Positions 42,100 through 54,681 of a stretch of 64,000 nucleotides of DNA are shown here, one piece after another. The stretch comes from Harmothoe impar (Eukaryota > Annelida > Polychaeta > Phyllodocida > Polynoidae). Position 1 is the stretch's first letter, and each line of letters begins with the position of its first letter. Made by a program: the position numbers and the translations under genes. Location of the stretch: positions 3,534,001 to 3,598,000 of the forward strand of contig OX381710.1 in NCBI GenBank assembly GCA_947462335.1, read 5' to 3'. Under the pieces are notes generated by a model. It was not told the DNA's origin. It did no database searches and saw only the letters and a program-made list of their open reading frames with translations.

Positions 42100-42456
42100 A
42101 TGACTCCCTCTTAGGACGACATGTCCCTGAAATATGACGTTTATTGTCACGATGCACCAATGCACCAATGCAGTCACTCGCCAGGGCTGCATTCATGCAT
42201 CTTGATGGCCAAGAGTAAGATGCATTAATTCATTATGCCGTCCTTAATCCTTTAAGGACGGATGTCACTAAAAGATGCAGCCCCGACGAATAACTCGCTG
42301 GTGCTGCATTGGTGCGTCATGACGACCCTTCAGGAGTGTCTCAAACCCGTGATTCTTGAATAGAGCACTGGTGAGTTACTCACCGGGGCTGCATTCATGC
42401 ATAATGACGACCAAGGGCATGATGCATTTTGGTATCATGTCGCCCTGAAAGGGTCA
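42100..42456. mobile_element. Two adjacent hairpin MITEs, TTAACCCTTTAA family
   Basis: The first is at about 42100-42243 and ends ATGCCGTCCTTAA. The second is at about 42244-42456 and begins TCCTTTAAGGACGGATGTC, so their ends form a shared palindrome (TCCTTAATCCTTTAAGGACGG). Confidence 0.65.
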
Positions 42457-42905
42457 AACGGCTAAAGGATTTCTGACAGGAAGTGTATTTTGATGGTGAA
42501 GTGCCTGGTCCTACCACAAATACGACACCTACTCATATTACTCAAAAGAGCCTCTTGTAAAATGAATGATACTATTATATAATTTTCTTCATATACTCTG
42601 TAGTTTCGAATCATGTACAGAATAGGCAGAGAGTTATGCATAAAGTCACACTTCGCACTTGACGCTTTTTAACTCCGGTTGATGCTTTCATGTATCATGT
42701 ATTCTGTGCTGCAAACATGATGCATGTATGCGGCACAGAAGATTAACTCACCACTGCATTCAAGAGATGGCACGATACCTGAATGCAGCAATGCATTTAT
42801 AAATACATCATGGTGATGATGTTTAAAGGCAGTATGCAGTACGATAAGGGTTGAATGATTTCTGACAGGAAGTGTATTTTGATGGGGGGTGCCTGGTCCT
42901 ACCAC
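42457..42905. repeat. Direct duplication plus MITE fragment
   Basis: GGATTTCTGACAGGAAGTGTATTTTGATGG and GTGCCTGGTCCTACCAC occur at about 42468-42520 and again at 42857-42905, each directly after a hairpin-MITE copy (the second at about 42665-42855). MITE and flank seem to have been copied together. Confidence 0.6.
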
Positions 42906-43043
42906 TAACAGCGATTTCCCCCAGCACGCCCAAGTCTAGTGACCAATGGGCCCTATGAACAAGCTTCTATCATAGGGGAATCACGTTATTTGTAGTGTTT
43001 CCGCGCGATCATTTACTATGACAGTTACTTTTAGGATAAGCCA

Positions 43044-43064
43044 GGTTAGGGTTAGGGTTAGGTT
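43044..43064. repeat. Interstitial telomere-like tract
   Basis: GGTTAGGGTTAGGGTTAGG: about three TTAGGG units. Too short to be a telomere, but it matches the ancestral metazoan motif. Confidence 0.7.
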
Positions 43065-43754
43065 TCCCCCATGACAACGATCTGTCATAGTGTCAATTGG
43101 TCACTCGACTCTGGTGTATTGAGTTTTCAAGCCCAGAGACACGGCACCCAGTCATGTTACCCGGAACAGGCTCCTGTCATCTCTGTCAGGGGTTAAATCT
43201 GGGTGTCACTTCTTCACCCTCGGCTAAAATCCGAATTATTGTTGGAAATTTGTTTATTTTCATCCTGAAGAAATACATAACCTTATAGATTGTTTTGTAC
43301 TCCACAACATTTTCTAAAAAAAAAAAAAAAGTCTGTTAAACGGTTATGATACGACAATTGTTTTATACATTTGTAAGGATTGATACAGTCGATTTCTAAA
43401 CCATTTAAGATCACATATTTCTGTGCTCTCTTTAAGATATGACTTTAAGTTCAGCTAAAACATGCATTTTTTATCTAGGGATAGAAATTACAGTGACTTT
43501 TAATACATTTGAACTGTCAATTATCAGGTTTATTCAATTTGATGATTCCTGATTAATTTAATGTGAAGTTGACGACCAGGTGTTTCTACTGTGGGGTATG
43601 GTGTGGGGACCACCTGCCTGGACACTTACCCTCACACCTATACCTCCCACCTGGATACCACCCCATTACACTCAATAACACGCCCCCTGATCCCATCCTT
43701 ATAACCATTTATACACAAGAAGGTATCTTGTGTTCATTGTTTTCCCCTGCCCCG
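43065..43754. other. No gene seen
   Basis: Contains an A-run at 43316-43331 and AT-rich sequence; no supported gene. Confidence 0.5.
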
Positions 43755-43930
43755 GTGAGTATCTCTCAAGTGCTGAATTGGTGCATCATGCTGGGAGTGT
43801 CTGAACCTTGTAGGGTCGGCATAATGTGTGAATGCAGCACTGGCGAGTTACTCACCAGGGCTGCATTCATGCATCATGTTGACCAAGGGCATGATGCATT
43901 AAGGCATTATACCGTCCTTATGGGGTTAAC
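43755..43930. mobile_element. Hairpin MITE, TTAACCCTTTAA family
   Basis: GGTGAGTATCTCTCAAGTGC, GTAGGGTCGGCATAATG and CCAGGGCTGCATTCATGCAT are followed by ACCGTCCTTATGGGGTTAA at the right end. Confidence 0.6.
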
Positions 43931-44019
43931 CCCCTTTTACAGCCTCCCCCCCTCCCCCTGTCAGTCCGTCACATTGTCCCGTGACGCGCCCCTTAGGGCC
44001 GTGTAACATGATCCCCGCT

Positions 44020-45070
44020 CAGCAATTGGTGCCGGACAGGGGAAAGCAGCCTGAGGCAAGCGCCGGAATCAGGGTACTACATGACCCTCCTCTATTACTA
44101 GGTGTAGGTCCTGTACACTTGTTGCCGGACAGGGGAAAGTTATCTGCCTAGCCTTGCTCCACATAGATCTAGGCGAGGGTACAATTTGTGGCAAAAAGCA
44201 GAATACTTGAGCAATTTTCAGCAACGGCTATTCAGAGTCGATTGATGGGGTTCTTTAAGAAGCTTGGAGAAATTGAAGCAATTAATAGAAAGAAAAGAAA
44301 TCAAATTGTAAAAGTTGCTTCAAGCAGCTGAAAGTATCACAGCCCTGTCCTTCTCTCTATCTAGGTGTGGGTCCTGAAGTGGTGGACAGGGTAAAGCAGC
44401 CCGGGGAAAGCGCCTGAATCAGGGTCCCCCTGCCCTTCTCTACATAGATAAATCTAGGTGTGGATCCTGTAGAGTTGGTGATGGACAAGGGAAAGCAGCC
44501 TGGGACACCCGCCTCCTGCCTGACCGTTCTTTTTATCGAGGTGTGGGTCCTGTACACTTGGTGGTGGACAGGGGGGAGCAGCCATTGGCAGGCGACAGAA
44601 TGAGGGTCCTGCGCTGCTCTTCTATATTTTTTAGGTGTGGGTTCTAAAGTGGTGGACAGGGAGAAACAGCCAGTCTGAGACAGACGCCACCTGACCGACC
44701 CTTCTTTTTATTTCATGGTGGTACGGCCTTCTCTCTGCTAAGCCTATGGGACGTCCGTACTCCATGCCCCCATGGAGTACGCTGTAGCCATACGCCATGG
44801 TCTAAGTTTGTTGATTTTCTTGATTTTAAGACAGTAGGAACATGTAATAAACACAAAACCCCACTTATTGACATACATGTACATCATACCTCACTTGTTG
44901 AAGCTGGGTCAAATCACACTCAGCCTTTGGCATAGTGGGATATGACCCAGCTTCAACTCATGAAGTATGATGTACATGTATGCCAATGTCATGGAGTATT
45001 GTCTATATATCTAGTTGTTGGTCCTGTACACTGTTTGGTGGACAGCCTTAGGCACTTGTTCCACATCTAG
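44020..45070. repeat. Degenerate tandem repeat (GGTCCTGTACACTTGGTGG type)
   Basis: At least six diverged units around AGGTGTGGGTCCTGTACACT, GGTGGACAGGGGAAAGCAGCC and GCGCC(G/T)GAATCAGGGT between 44020 and 44700, with one more near 45010-45070. Spacing is roughly 90-140 bases. Related AAGTTGCTTCAAGCA blocks occur near 44310 and 45198. Confidence 0.65.
44870..44983. repeat. Long hairpin
   Basis: ACATACATGTACATCATAC and GTTGAAGCTGGGTCA are mirrored by TGACCCAGCTTCAAC and GTATGATGTACATGTATG; the arms are about 46 bases with a short loop. Confidence 0.8.
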
Positions 45071-45229
45071 GCGAGGGTCTTGTACAATTGGTGACAGAAA
45101 AGGGAATATTTGAGTAATTCTAAGCAAACGGTCATTTAATCTTGATTAATCCTGTTCTGAAAGAAGCTTGAAAAAAATTGAAAATCAAATTGCAAAAGTT
45201 GCTTCAAGCACTACAACAGCGTCAATGAT

Positions 45230-46420
45230 TTAATCTCTTCAGCTGCATTGGGACATCATGATGTATAGCCTACAAAATGGCCCCAGTGCCGCCCGAACCC
45301 TACATGGCGGCATTAGAGGCTAGATGTTAACACTAATACTGTAGCCTCCTCCACGTCCACTCAGGGGCTGTATGGCCGCACAATACCTGCACAATATGGG
45401 TGGGAGGTCGCCTGAAGTGGTACCTGGGTAGGTGGGGGGGGGGGGGGGGGGGGGGTAGGGGATGCTACAGGTTGCTCGTTGATTCTTGTGGTCGATCAAA
45501 CTCTTTGAACTGGAATTAATACAGGATTCAAAAGTTAGTATTTCTGATCACTGGAGCTCAAAATAAATTTTCCTAAAAATGGGTCGAAATCCTCAGAAAG
45601 ACCCTACTTTATATACTGTACACCTTACTCACTCTCTTTCTATAGGATTCCGATTATATTCGACATAATTGTTAGATTTAAGCCCATTCAGCTACATTGG
45701 CACATCATGAAACAGTATGAGGTAAAACCTACAAACTTGCCCCTGTGCGGTCATACCCTACATGGCGGCAGTAGAGACTGGGGAGTGTTTATTGGGAAGG
45801 AGGGGGTCGGGGGATGCTACAGGTTGCTTGCTGGTTGTAGTAGCCGTGGAATTAATATCTTATCATGTATACCATATATTTAGAACTATGCATTATTATT
45901 AGTACCGTATCTCTATTCTAGTACCGTAGTTCAGCTACATTTTACACAGCATGTTGCAACTTGTACCGTAGTACTGTATTTTACATATCAACAATGGACA
46001 GCAAAAACATTGTATGTATTTATCTGTTGGTCAACAAATGATTCAAAACATTCAAAAAAAAAGATTAGTTTCTATAAGCAGCTGAAAGAGGCCATTTCAC
46101 TTGAAGTTGCACCAATGCTGCACCAGTGATTTATCTCTTCAGCTGCATTGGCACATCACTATAAAATGGCCCCGGTGCTGCATGTACCCTACATGGCGGC
46201 AGTAGAGGCTGGGGGTTAACACTGTTACTACAGCCTCCTCCACGTCCACTCAGGGGCTGAGTGCTCACACAATACCTGCACAATATGGGTGGGAGGCCGC
46301 CTTAAGTGGTACCTGGGGGGGGGGGGAGGGGGGTGGAGGAGGCTACAGGTTGCTTGCTATACAAGCTGATTCTTGTGGTTTGTTGAACTCTTGAACTGTA
46401 ATTGATACATGATTTAATAA
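45230..46420. repeat. Triplicated segment with G-runs
   Basis: A block carrying CAGCTGCATTGG, CTACATGGCGGCA, GTAGCCTCCTCCACGTCCAC, ACAATATGGGTGGGAGG, GTGGTACCTGGG, a G-run and GCTACAGGTTGCT occurs at about 45230-45560 and 46130-46420. A shorter version is at 45690-45850. The G-run at 45433-45455 is over 20 bases. Confidence 0.75.
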
Positions 46421-46584
46421 AGTTTGCCTTAAACCGCGAGCCATGGTTTGAAAACAGCCTAGTACCTCTACAATCTTCTTTGAGGACCACTAGTCAAATG
46501 TGTTTCACAAGAACTCCTGTTAAAATCTGTGCAAAATATTGCAAATATCAACTTTTGAGTCGTTTGAAAAAGGAAATCTCATCC

Positions 46585-47475
46585 ATGCATCATACTGACC
46601 CTTTAAGAGTGTATTAATCCACCACATGCATCACATGATGCTGAATGACGCCCTGGCAAGTTATTCATGGATTGCTAAAGGTAAAAATACATTAAACCAC
46701 TATGCAGCCCTTAAAGCTTTGAACAGATCATCGAAGCACGAAGGATTGAAGTAACCGACCATATTCATATTCTAATTTGGTATTTCATTTCAATTATTTT
46801 TATAGTTGTGCAAAATTGCTTTTTATTAAACTCATGACATGTCCCTGCCTTCTTCTACCTTCAATAAAGAGTTATTGAGCATCAGAAGAGTCAGAAGGGC
46901 TCTTCATCAGCTTTGAACATGACCTTTAAAGGAGGGAAAAAAGGAATAATAAAAGTTAAGTTCCCACTTGACCCGCGGGTTAACCGTTAAGGGGAAGCTT
47001 TGTGGGGGATATGAAGATGGACGGGTTTAAAACCTGGACTCTTTAAGGACAGCATGCCACTAAAGATGACATTTGTATTGAGATCAATTTGCCAAAACAT
47101 TAGCACAAGCAAATGCACAGTACTTAGGTTCCGAAATTCGTATCCGAACACATGCATATTTGTAACACAAAGGGTGCATATTCATAATGAAACGCCGTGC
47201 ACAGGGTGTACATTCCTATAAGGACCTGTTGTGCGCGAGCTTGTTCTAATGTTTAGTCAAATTTAACTCCATACTTTTGTCATCAAGATGCACCAATGCA
47301 GCCCTTGTAAATAACTTGTCAGCGCTGCATTTGTGCATCAAACCAACCCCTTTGCAGTGTTTTCATCCACAGGATCGGCATGCTGCATCACTAGCCAGTA
47401 CTTACCAGGACTGCATCATGCCCGTGATCGTCATGATGCAAGAATGTACCATGCAGCCCTTAAAGGGTTAACTGC
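46585..47475. repeat. Fragments of TTAACCCTTTAA hairpin MITEs
   Basis: Pieces at about 46585-46725 (CATACTGACCCTTTAAGAGTG...CAGCCCTTAAAGC) and 47036-47475. The latter is split by about 200 bases of unrelated DNA between GACATTTGT at 47066 and GTCATCAAGATGCACC at 47279. Confidence 0.55.
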
Positions 47476-47789
47476 AAAGTGCGCTAGTGTACTATACTCA
47501 TTGTCATCATAATCCATGAATACAGCACTGTTGTTGGTCCCTACTACTGCATGAGCACATTATGTTAACCCCATACAACTGTATCAGCACTGGCATAATG
47601 CAAGGACATAAAGAAAGGATAGGAAACAGCCATTGCAAACGTCATAGGCGCTGGGGGAAGAGTGTCTCGGTATTGTTATGCTAATGAGGGGGGGCGGGGG
47701 GGGGGCACCATAGGCGGCACTGTAGGAGGGGTGAGGCCGCCCAAAAGTGCCCCTACCTGTCCTAGTGGCGGGGGCAGTGTGCAAATAGA

Positions 47790-48330
47790 ACAAAACTCAA
47801 TAGTTCCATACTATATGGAGAATGGCCTTTCTAATGGTGTACTCCAATAGTCTGTAAGTTAAGTGGTCTTTTCAGAATTAATTGTCAAAGACTGATGGGT
47901 TTGCTTATCTCGTAGTGTCCTGCGGGATCAGCCTACGGCATATGGTTTCAGTACCCCATACCTAGATTTTTTTCTAGATTGAAACTTGAATAAAACTCAA
48001 TGGTTCCATATTCTATGGAGAATGTCCTTACTAATGGTATGTTCCAATAGTATGTAAGATTAGTAGTTTGCTCAGAATTAATTGTCAAAGATTGATGAGT
48101 TTGCTTATCCTGGAGCATCCCGCGGGATCAGCCTACGGCATATGGTATCAGTACCCCATACCTAGATTTTTTTCTAGGTCGAAACTTGAATAAAACTCAA
48201 TGGTCCATAATATATAAAGCAAGGGCTTTCTAATGGTGTACTCCAATAGTCTGTTACATTAGTAGTTTGCTCAAAATTAATTGTCAAAGATGGACGGGTT
48301 TTCTTGCCTATGGGTATCCCATGGGTTTGG
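47790..48330. repeat. Tandem repeat of about 195 bp, three copies
   Basis: Unit landmarks are AACTCAATGGTTCCATA, CTTTCTAATGGTGTACTCCA, CAGAATTAATTGTCAAAGA, GCGGGATCAGCCTACGGCAT and CCCCATACCTAGATTTTTTT. Copies start near 47791, 47996 and 48195. A diverged fourth copy lies at about 49765-49985. Confidence 0.8.
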
Positions 48331-50394
48331 ATCACATCATATCGTATCAGGAAGGTTTTTCTCTTTTTTCAAAGAATGGCAGCAGAGAAAACGTTTCACA
48401 GAAAGGGTTTCTGTCCTGTTTTAGCGAATTTACTTGTGAAGAAGCAATTCGTTTGAAATTTCTTAAGAAAAGTCGTTTTAAGGGAAAAAAATATGTATTT
48501 CTGTCCTTGATTTAGAGAATTCGTTGTAGGTTTTCCTGTCAGTTCTTTAAGGACTAGGCAACTGTTTGAGGGGAAAATGGTGTTTCTCATATGGTATTTA
48601 GTAGGAGCTGAGGAGGTCCTACTAAGTATGAAAAGTGTTAAAAACAAGTGTAAAAATTGTATCTTTAAAAAAAAAGAAGTAATAAATGCCTCTGCAAAGG
48701 GTTGTTGAACAAGTTGGCATGCACATTTGGTAAAATTTTACTCCTTTTCAAAATATAGCAAATTCTCCAATCACATCAAAAATCGCTTGTGCTTCGCTGG
48801 TGAGTATACCAAATTGGTGCCACTAGAGAACACATCAGAAATGCCAGTCGGAGGGGGGGGGGGTGGCATCGGTTTTCAAGAATTCTGAGGGTATGGTAGG
48901 CTTAATTTCTGTGCACGGCTCAGGAAAAAGAAACTGATCCTAAATGCAAACATAAAACACAAAAAACTACATGACTGTTGGACTTGGGGCATATACTCAA
49001 TTATCAATTGTCACAATGTACGGATGCTACTATACACTGACCGTATAATGAGCTAAATTTATATGTTGATTGAGGGGTGCCCGCCCCTTTTTTCCAACTA
49101 CTATATACATGTAAATCCCAGAAAATTAAGAACACGAGGTATAGTTTATACAAATGTGTTGTACAAAATTGTATTAGCTAAATGACCATTATTGTCACCA
49201 AATTTGCTTGTGCTTCGCTGGGGAGTATGACTCTACCCTAGATCGTTGCTAAGGCCAAAAAGAAGTGTGTTTCTTTGTGTGATCGTTCAATGCACAGGTT
49301 TTAACAATACATCAGCTTGGTGAGTGAATACCCTATAGCCTACTCACTCACCAAGCTGAGGTCTTGTTAAACATGTTTGACAGGCAATGATTCATAACGA
49401 TTTTCTTGGTAACAAACGATTTTCTTGGTCTCAGCTCTGGACTGAGGCATGTGTGACGTCACCAAGGGAATTCCCTGGGTGTTTCCCGGAATTTAGACTG
49501 GTTTTTGTAAATTTTTGTAATAAGGACAGGTCACAAACGAAGTGACTGTACAAACGATTTTCCTGAAAGAATTCCTTTTTTTCCAATCATTTTTGGGAAA
49601 AAGTAACGAGTTGCTTATCATGTCAGTTCGTTCTTTGCAACAGAAACGATGAGTCAGCGATTTTACCACTGGAAATACATATTACAGTTTACACTATACA
49701 GTTCGCTGCTCTGTTCGCTCAGCCTTTTCTTTGTTCAACTAACTGTTTAGAAAAAGAGAAAAACCTTCCAGTACCCCTTGCCTAGATTTTTTCCTTAGTC
49801 AGAACTTGAACAAAACTCAATGGTTTCACATTCTCTTGGGAATAGGCTTTCTAATGGTGTATTCCAACAGTTTGTAGAATTAGTGGTCTGTTCAGAAGTA
49901 ATTGTCAAAAATTGATCGATTTTCTTATCTCGGGTGACTCCATGGCCTGATTTCAACACATGATATCAGTACCAACTTTGACAATCAATTTCTGAGAGGA
50001 CTATCAGCTACACAAACGTTATATAGTATTAGAAAGCCCTAATTATGATTGTAGTATACACATCTACAGTCTTTTTGTTAAGATTGTTCTCTGATCAGAA
50101 ACTAGATATGGGTTACTGATATCATAAAAAATCAAATAAGTTTGACACTAAGAGGCAATTATCTCCCGGAGTTCACACAACCCACCTATTATGTGCTCAT
50201 ATGCAATACAGTATCCATTGCTGTTTAAATTGTGCAATTCGGTTGGGTATTCCCAGAGATATTAGTATATTGTCAATTCCCCTATGGGTAAGCTTAGCAG
50301 GGCGCCACCTTTATCACTATCGCGACCTACGCGGACCCGAGACACGCATATATACGGAAGCAGTTGGCTGTTTCCACTCTATTTATATATCACT
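48331..50394. other. No gene seen
   Basis: No supported gene. Includes a perfect-looking hairpin near 49318-49365 (CTTGGTGAGTGA with TCACTCACCAAG) and the diverged repeat copy at 49765-49985. Confidence 0.5.
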
Positions 50395-50945
50395 ATGGCT
50401 AAATGCAGCACTGACGAGTAACACTCTAGTGCTGCATTTATGCCCCACAACATGAATGACATTTAAAAGGATACACATTCAAGCACTATATTTTTTTTAC
50501 ATGCTAAACAGAATAATACCTATTAAATCTTTCTTGGTAACAAATAGAAACCCTGAAGACAATTCTTGTAGTGCCATGTTGGAGGCAAACTAGAAGGCAT
50601 GAAACCTTAAAGAAATTATCTCAAGGGTTTATTTCGGAAAGGAGAGATGAATAAGTGATGGAATTACTGTTTTGAAGATTGGTTTAACCAACCAGTCAAT
50701 CTAATTGTTCATTATATGTATACTTATATGATGCCTGTTAACATAGTCACCAGTATTGTATTAGCGCCTTATGAGAAAGCATGTAATTCCTAAGGGGTTG
50801 ACTCCTGAAAGGTCGGCATGCACTCCTGATGGGACGGCATGATGCATAAATGCAGCAATGGCAAGTAAAACACTTGATTTCATTAATCATGAAAACCAAG
50901 GACATGACCTATTAAATCATTATGCGGCCTTTAAATTGTTAATGT
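50395..50945. repeat. Fragments of TTAACCCTTTAA hairpin MITEs
   Basis: A single stem-loop at about 50400-50445 (AATGCAGCACTGACGAGTAA pairing into AGTGCTGCATTTAT) and a worn copy at about 50795-50945 ending CATTATGCGGCCTTTAAATT. Confidence 0.5.
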
Positions 50946-51274
50946 TTTAAAGTGAACCAAGAGCAAATTAATTCAAATTCAATTTCAAAATGTTATTATC
51001 CTGAGCATATACAATCTGTCGATAAATGCAAGAATCACTTGAACTTCTCCCTTCATAGCAAGGAGGTTGATTTGCATGACTAATAGCAAACAATCTTTCA
51101 TCATATTGAAGTATTGAAGTGAACCAAGGGGTAAATGCATTGAAGCACTCTGAAGCCTCTAAATGGTTAGAGTGTTAAGGTGACTAAGGAGTGGGGTGTA
51201 GGACCAGTTGTAAGGGAGAAGGCTGCCCCTGAGGGGCTTAGTCCAGCTGAGTAAAGACCAAAGACGCTGTGTTA

Positions 51275-52820
51275 AACCTTTAATAACTGCATCGTGCTTT
51301 AATACGCCATGCCCGATGCATGAAGGCAGCCTTGCTGGGGCTACCTTGCATGATACATGCAGACCTTGCAGGAATGTATCGATCCCGTAGGATCGGCATA
51401 ATGTATAAATGTTGATTGGCCAGAAGACTTGCAGGGCTGTATTCATGCATCATGATGACAGAGGTCACAGCACATTACAGTTCAATGCGGCCCTTAACGC
51501 TTGAAGGATGATATTTTACGTCATGATGCAACAATGCAGCCCCTGTGAGTAACCAGCGCTGCATTCGTGCATCACACCGATTTTCTGGGAGTGATGCATG
51601 AATGCAGCCCTGGTGAGTTACTCGCCAGAGCTGCATTTATGCATTATGCCGACCATGAGCACATTAAATTTGGTATCATGCTGCCCTCAAAGGGTTAAAG
51701 TTTTAAGGCTTTCTTCTTGCACTCCCAGGGAGCATCTATAGTGAAGGGAACCAAAGCCTTCCCACCCTAGGGGGGACCAGGGTCCAACAGCACTAACACT
51801 TTAGGGATTTTACCCAATTTTTACCTTTTATTTAAATCTATTTTTCCAAGGGTGGAGGTGAATTTAGAGCACAATGGCCCCTGCCCCTGGGCATTTGGCT
51901 CTGTGTGCTCAGTGACAGGGGGTGGTGTTTGAACAGGCCGGGAGGGGAGGGAGGGGGCTAACCCTGTCAACCTTTAAGGGCTGTATGGTGCTTTAGCGCA
52001 TCAAGTCCTTACTCATCATGATGCATGAATGCAGCCCCGGATGCAGCCCTGGCATGTATCTGATCATGCATGCATCATGTCAACCCTACCAGGTCAAGGC
52101 TCTTCTAAAGGTTCAGCATGATGCAATAATGTACGACGAGCGAGTTACTCACAAGCTGCATTAGTGTATCATGACGACAGATGTCATCTTTCAGCAGCAT
52201 GCCTTCCTTTAGCATTAAGGACCACTTTAATACCTTTGGTTTGTCATGATGCATGAATGCAGCACTGGTGAGTAACTCGCCAGTGCTGCATTCAAGCATC
52301 ATGCTGACATGATTGGGTAGATACAGGCGGCATAGTATGCTGGGCATGCATTCATGCATCATGAAACTAAAGGGTATAGACCTTTAAGGCACCATGCAGC
52401 CAATAAAGGGTTAACCCCTCAAATAAAGCATGTCACTAAAAGATGATATTTGCTGTCACCATACACTAATTAAGCCTGGTGAGTTACTTGCCGGTGCTGC
52501 ATTGGTGCATCATGCTGACTATTTGGGAGTGTCTCGTCCTTGTAGGGTCGGCATGATGCATGAATGCAGCCCTAGCGAGTTACTCAGGAGGTATGGCACT
52601 AAAACATTTGTCGGGATGATGCACCAATGCAACCCTGGCGAGTAACTTATGGGTGCTGCATTGGTGCATCATCCCAACCCTCGGAAATTGTCTCAACCCC
52701 ATAGGGTCGCTGTGCTACTCGAATGCATCACTGGGGACTGCCTCACCAGGGCTGCATTCATGCATCATGAAGACTAAGAGTTAATGCTTTAAAGCACCAT
52801 GCGACCCATAAAGGGTTAAG
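51275..52820. mobile_element. Cluster of hairpin MITEs, TTAACCCTTTAA family
   Basis: About six copies in 1.5 kb: roughly 51275-51498, 51499-51700, 51965-52205, 52206-52412, 52413-52605 and 52606-52817, in mixed orientation. A G-rich spacer lies at 51715-51960. The best kept part is 52245-52310, where GCATGAATGCAGCACTGG mirrors CCAGTGCTGCATTCAAGC. Confidence 0.65.
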
Positions 52821-52959
52821 GGGAAGGGTTGACTTGATCAGGTAGGGCCGGTATTTGCTGAGGGGATGGAGGAAGGCGGACGCAGTGTTTTCACTGGGTC
52901 TTCACTTTTCATCCCCAGGGGCTCCCCAGGGGAGGGGAGGGCAGAGTCTGCGCATCACA

Positions 52960-53030
52960 CACGGACAGGCTGCACACACACAGCTCTTACACACAGCTCT
53001 TACACACAGGCCACACACACAGGCCACACA
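52960..53030. repeat. CACACA-rich short tandem repeat
   Basis: ACACACAGCTCTT and ACACACAGGCC units repeat two to three times each. Confidence 0.8.
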
Positions 53031-53794
53031 CTATACTGGTTTAATCTTGCCTTTGCATCTTGTATATTGTATTTGAACTCTCAAAGAAAGGAAGTGAAGA
53101 CTTTTAAGACATTATAGCTTGGTAGTCTTATGTTATCTCATCTTAGTCAATCTATCTCATAATTCTGGAGGTCTGTTATACTTTATAGCATGTGTAGGTA
53201 CTCATCTTTATGTATCATCCCTGCATATGCATATGAAGACAAAATCAGAAGTCATTGGTCAATAAGTGTATGTGTCATGAAAAATGTTACACATGTTTGT
53301 AACTTATTCAAACTTATTCAAACCTGGATATTTTTACCAGTAACTCCTGACCTTCTTTTTTTTTTGGTTAAGATTGCATTGCAGATTTAGAAATACAAAA
53401 TTGGTACCATGAGTTACCCAATTTATTATTTGTATGATCACTGATGATAATTTAAAAAAAAAGGGACTTTGAGAGTGTATGGAATGTGTTTGCATTTATC
53501 ATAATTAGGGACATTTGCAGAAATCCAGTTTAGATATAACGATGGTAATTCTCTCCCAAAGCAGTGAACTCAACTCCCAAATTAATTTTTAGGGGCATTT
53601 TTGTCTGTCTTAAATTTGAAAATAAAAATTACACACACTATTAACCCCAGGCCCAGAATGAGAGGACCATTCTTCTTGTGGCAGCATTCTGCATCAGAGG
53701 GAACGATCAGAAGGCCTCTCTGCTGGATTCAAATCTTTAGTAGTGGCACCAGTCTCTTGGCAGATTCTTGGTCATAACTGAAGGCAAATTGCAT
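53031..53794. other. No gene seen
   Basis: AT-rich; no supported gene. Confidence 0.5.
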
Positions 53795-54212
53795 TACCGT
53801 ATTTCCCGGTTTATAAGACGGGTCCCAAATATAAGCCTGCCCCGTTTATAAGCTGGGTCAAAAAGGGCACTAGGTTCAATATAAGCCGGGTCCCGATTAT
53901 AAGCCGGGGGAAGGACTGAAAAAACACCAGGTTACACTTATCTGGTCATAACTTTATATCTAATTGGAGTATTCACAGTTAAATTCATAAACTATAAACA
54001 TATTTTCAAAGGCGATCAGCTTACATTTTGATGAAGTTTTTCGAGATTTAATCTGAGATATTATTGAAAAGTACAGAGTTATTCAGAAAATAACAGAGGA
54101 TGTCAGAGAAATCCCCATGCAAAATATTATAAGCCGGCCCCGTTTATAAGCCGGGTCAATATACCACTTGAAATCAATACAAGCCCGGGCTTATAAACGG
54201 GGATATACGGTA
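53795..54212. mobile_element. MITE with TACCGTATTTCCCGG ends, 418 bp
   Basis: The left end TACCGTATTTCCCGGTTTAT is mirrored by ATAAACGGGGATATACGGTA. Several ATAAGCCGGGTC and ATAAGCCGGCCCCGTTTATA blocks lie in both orientations in the interior. Its CCGTA ends and TATAAG repeats are shared with a widespread class of animal MITEs, and loosely with the elements at 8457 and 29396. Confidence 0.7.
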
Positions 54213-54681
54213 TATACACACCAATTTGATGCGGATGGCACTTCCATGCAGAAAAGTAGTTGACCTGACAGAGTTGTGTCAACTCCCTCTACAGAATGTT
54301 GTCTAGATCTGGGATAAACAAAACTCAGCGGAGTAGCCTGAAATAATAAAGCAACGCCACAAATAGGGGCTCACTGATAAATCTTTTCAAATTGGTACGG
54401 TTTTGTATTTACTTTTAATTCCAACGCCCTATACAACTTTTCCTTTACATCCGTTTGAAAAAAAGTAATATATATTTTAGTGTGACTAGGCTTGGTTAGT
54501 ACATACACGGTATGCTACTATCTTTACTGTAGTATAGGAAAAGGGCCTATGAGGACTGATTAGTCGACCTAATGCGGACGTCCCCAGAGGGGCCCTCATA
54601 GAAAACAATGGCATCCGTAATTAAATAGGACTGGATTGATAACATATCCATTCCTGCGACTCTCACACGGCAGTTTGTGTA
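54213..54681. other. No gene seen
   Basis: AT-rich; no supported gene. Confidence 0.5.

Noticed and set aside
43044..43064. Telomere or chromosome end
   Set aside because: Only about three TTAGGG units, with ordinary repeat-bearing sequence on both sides.
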